Positions 61,888 to 64,000 of a DNA stretch of 64,000 nucleotides are shown here, in pieces. The translations under genes and the position numbers were made by a program. Source of the DNA: an uncultured Clostridium sp. (GTDB lineage: Bacteria; Bacillota; Clostridia; Clostridiales; Clostridiaceae); the NCBI RefSeq assembly GCF_947072515.1, contig NZ_CAMTIG010000002.1, forward strand, positions 62,001 through 126,000, in the 5' to 3' direction. Under the pieces are notes generated by a model that did no database searches, was not told where the DNA came from, and saw only the letters and a program-made list of their open reading frames with translations. Numbering within the stretch: position 1 is the stretch's first letter; each line of letters starts with the position of its first letter.

Positions 61888-63775
61888 GAAAGAGGAAGTT
61901 AAAATGAGAAATGTATATATACAAAATAGAGATTATAGAGAAGCATTAGATGAATATTTAGAAAAATTAAGTATTGAACCTAAAATTGAAAAAATACATA
62001 TTAGAGAAGCATTAGGAAGAATTTCTGCAAAGGCTATCTTTGCAAAAATCTCATCGCCAAGCAACCATTTATCAGCAATGGATGGAATAGCTATTTTAGC
62101 TAAAAATACAGAAGGGGCTAGTGAAATAAACCCTCTTAAATTATATGAAGGAAAAGATTTTGAATATGTAAATACAGGAAATCCAATAAAAGATAAATTT
62201 GATAGTGTAATTATGATTGAAGATGTTTTTGAGAAAGATGGTTATATAGAAATATTAAAACCTTCAAAGGCTTGGCAACATATAAGACCTATAGGAGAAG
62301 ATATAGTTAAAGGTGAGATGGTTATTCCATCAAACTATAAAATAAATTCTTTTGCTTTAGGATCTTTAGCAGCTTCAGGGAACTTTAATATAGAAGTTTA
62401 TAAGAGACCTCTGATTTCAACTATAGTTACAGGAACAGAAATAGTGTCTTCACTAGAAGAAGCTGAATATGGAAATATATTAGATTCAAACAGCTATATG
62501 CTAAATGGATTAGTAGAAGAATATGGTGGAATATGGAAATATAATTCACCTGTTAAAGATGAATATGATTTATTAAAAGAAAAATTAAGAAAAGAAGTAA
62601 AAGAAAATGATATTGTTCTTATAAATGCAGGATCTTCAGCTGGGACACATGATTATACATCAAGTATTATAGCAGAACTTGGAGAAGTTGTAGTTCATGG
62701 TGTTGCATTAAAGCCAGGAAAACCTACTATACTAGGAATAATAGATAACAAACCAGTTATAGGAATACCAGGATATCCTGTATCTGCATATGTAGCATTT
62801 AAAGAATTTTTAATACCTATTATAGCTAAATATTTTAATGGAGAAGAAAAAAATGAATTTAAATTAAAAGGAATTTTAACTAAAAAGATTGCTTCATCCT
62901 TTAAACATAGAGAATTAGTACGTGTAAATGTGGGAATGGTAGATGGAAAGCTTATTGTATCTCCTATAAGTAGAGGAGCTGGAATTACAACAAGTCTGTT
63001 AAAAGCAGATGGAATAATTGAAATAAAGAGAGAAGCAGAAGGGTTGAATGAAGGAGAAGAAGTTAAAGTTTCTTTATTTAAACCTATAGAAGAAATAGAA
63101 AAGAATATTATATCAATAGGAAGCCATGATATTTTAATGGATATATTAAGAGATTATATAAACCTTACATCTTCACATGTAGGAAGTATGGGAGGAATTA
63201 TGGCTATTAAAAAAGGTGAGTGTCATCTTGCACCAATTCATCTATTAGATAGTGGAACAGGTGAATATAATATATCTTATGTAAAGAAGTATTTTAAAGA
63301 ACCTATGATTTTAATTAAAGGTGTAAATAGAGTACAAGGATTTATAGTTAAAAAAGGAAATCCAAAGAATATAAAATCCATAAAAGATTTAGTACGAGAA
63401 GATGTAACTTTTGTAAATAGACAAAGAGGTGCAGGAACTAGATTATTACTAGATTATTTATTAAAGAAAAATGATTTAAATAAAGAGGATATAAAAGGCT
63501 ATGATAGAGAGATGTTAACACATATGTCAGTAGCAGCAGAAGTTAAATCATCTAAAATAGATGTAGGTCTTGGAGTATACTCAGCAGCACATGAAATGGA
63601 TTTAGACTTTATAGAAGTAGCTAATGAAGAATATGATTTCTTAATAAAAGCATCTTCACTTGAATTTTTAAAACCATTTATAGAAGCTATAAAAAGTAAA
63701 GAATTTAAAGGGAAATTAGAAGCATTAGGGGGATATACATTAGAAAACACAGGAAAATTAATTTATATAAATTAA
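61880..63775 (+). CDS. MoeA-like domain fused to PBP-like (LysR-substrate-domain-type) domain
   Basis: N-terminal SNHLSAMDGIAI, INAGSSAGTHDYTS, GVALKPGKPTILG, GIPGYPVSAY; C-terminal SIGSHDILMDILRDYI...FVNRQRGAGTRLLLDYLL. Confidence 0.93.
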   Translation: MIRKEEVKMRNVYIQNRDYREALDEYLEKLSIEPKIEKIHIREALGRISAKAIFAKISSPSNHLSAMDGIAILAKNTEGASEINPLKLYEGKDFEYVNTGNPIKDKFDSVIMIEDVFEKDGYIEILKPSKAWQHIRPIGEDIVKGEMVIPSNYKINSFALGSLAASGNFNIEVYKRPLISTIVTGTEIVSSLEEAEYGNILDSNSYMLNGLVEEYGGIWKYNSPVKDEYDLLKEKLRKEVKENDIVLINAGSSAGTHDYTSSIIAELGEVVVHGVALKPGKPTILGIIDNKPVIGIPGYPVSAYVAFKEFLIPIIAKYFNGEEKNEFKLKGILTKKIASSFKHRELVRVNVGMVDGKLIVSPISRGAGITTSLLKADGIIEIKREAEGLNEGEEVKVSLFKPIEEIEKNIISIGSHDILMDILRDYINLTSSHVGSMGGIMAIKKGECHLAPIHLLDSGTGEYNISYVKKYFKEPMILIKGVNRVQGFIVKKGNPKNIKSIKDLVREDVTFVNRQRGAGTRLLLDYLLKKNDLNKEDIKGYDREMLTHMSVAAEVKSSKIDVGLGVYSAAHEMDLDFIEVANEEYDFLIKASSLEFLKPFIEAIKSKEFKGKLEALGGYTLENTGKLIYIN

Positions 63776-63799
63776 GAGCTTTTTTAATGGTGAATAAAT

Positions 63800-64000
63800 A
63801 TGAAAATAGAAGAAATATGGATTAAGACAGATGAAGGGCGAGTACGCCTAGAGGAATGTATGTTAATAAAGGGCTTTGGGATAGAAGGAGATAGAAAAGG
63901 AGGAACACCTCTAAAAGAAGTGGTTCTTTATATTAACGATAAAAGCAATCTTGAAATTGAAGGACTTTGCCATAAGAAATTTAAAGCAAATATAGTTATA
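63800..64000 (+). CDS. MOSC-domain-like protein, truncated by window end
   Basis: ATG 63800 opens MKIEEIWIKTDEGRVRLEECMLIKGFGIEGDRKGG..., open to the window edge; follows Moco genes. Confidence 0.7.
   Translation, partial: MKIEEIWIKTDEGRVRLEECMLIKGFGIEGDRKGGTPLKEVVLYINDKSNLEIEGLCHKKFKANIVI

Noticed and set aside
1-64000. CRISPR arrays, prophage or transposon islands
   Set aside because: No regularly spaced repeats, integrase, transposase or terminal inverted repeats were seen; gene content is core chromosomal.

Overview
The window is a low-GC, gene-dense chromosomal segment from a Clostridium sensu stricto-like endospore former; I assign it from gene content and order only. It is mostly conserved housekeeping and sporulation loci: thlA, ywmB-murA-spoIID-M23-spoIIID-mbl, yyaC, a Tyr-Val-Thr-Tyr tRNA cluster, SAM-I riboswitch-metK, nagA, recD2-(ComFA-like)-comF, hpf, secA, prfB, tex, FMN riboswitch-ribU, tsaE-tsaB-rimI, tRNA-Trp, a chrA pair, malic enzyme, two MacB-like ABC export operons, pnuC, pepT, bioY, and a selenocysteine formate dehydrogenase operon with fdhD, two moeA genes and a MOSC gene. 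I see no CRISPR array, prophage, transposase or rRNA. The strongest non-coding signal is a ~209-nt structured RNA (17214-17422) between comF and hpf. It is closed by a perfect 10-bp terminal helix, has its own terminator, and is followed by a separate consensus promoter for hpf. This fits the raiA-motif large ncRNA. Other points of interest are two translational recoding sites (RF2 +1 frameshift; Sec UGA with a SECIS-like hairpin), an FdhD with no cysteine in its catalytic loop, a ZnuA-like lipoprotein lacking the metal-ligand histidines, a degenerate ComFA-like ATPase, an M28 peptidase gene with a stop right after its start codon, and a BirA-like operator overlapping the bioY -35 box. All assignments come from reading sequence and motifs; no database search was run.
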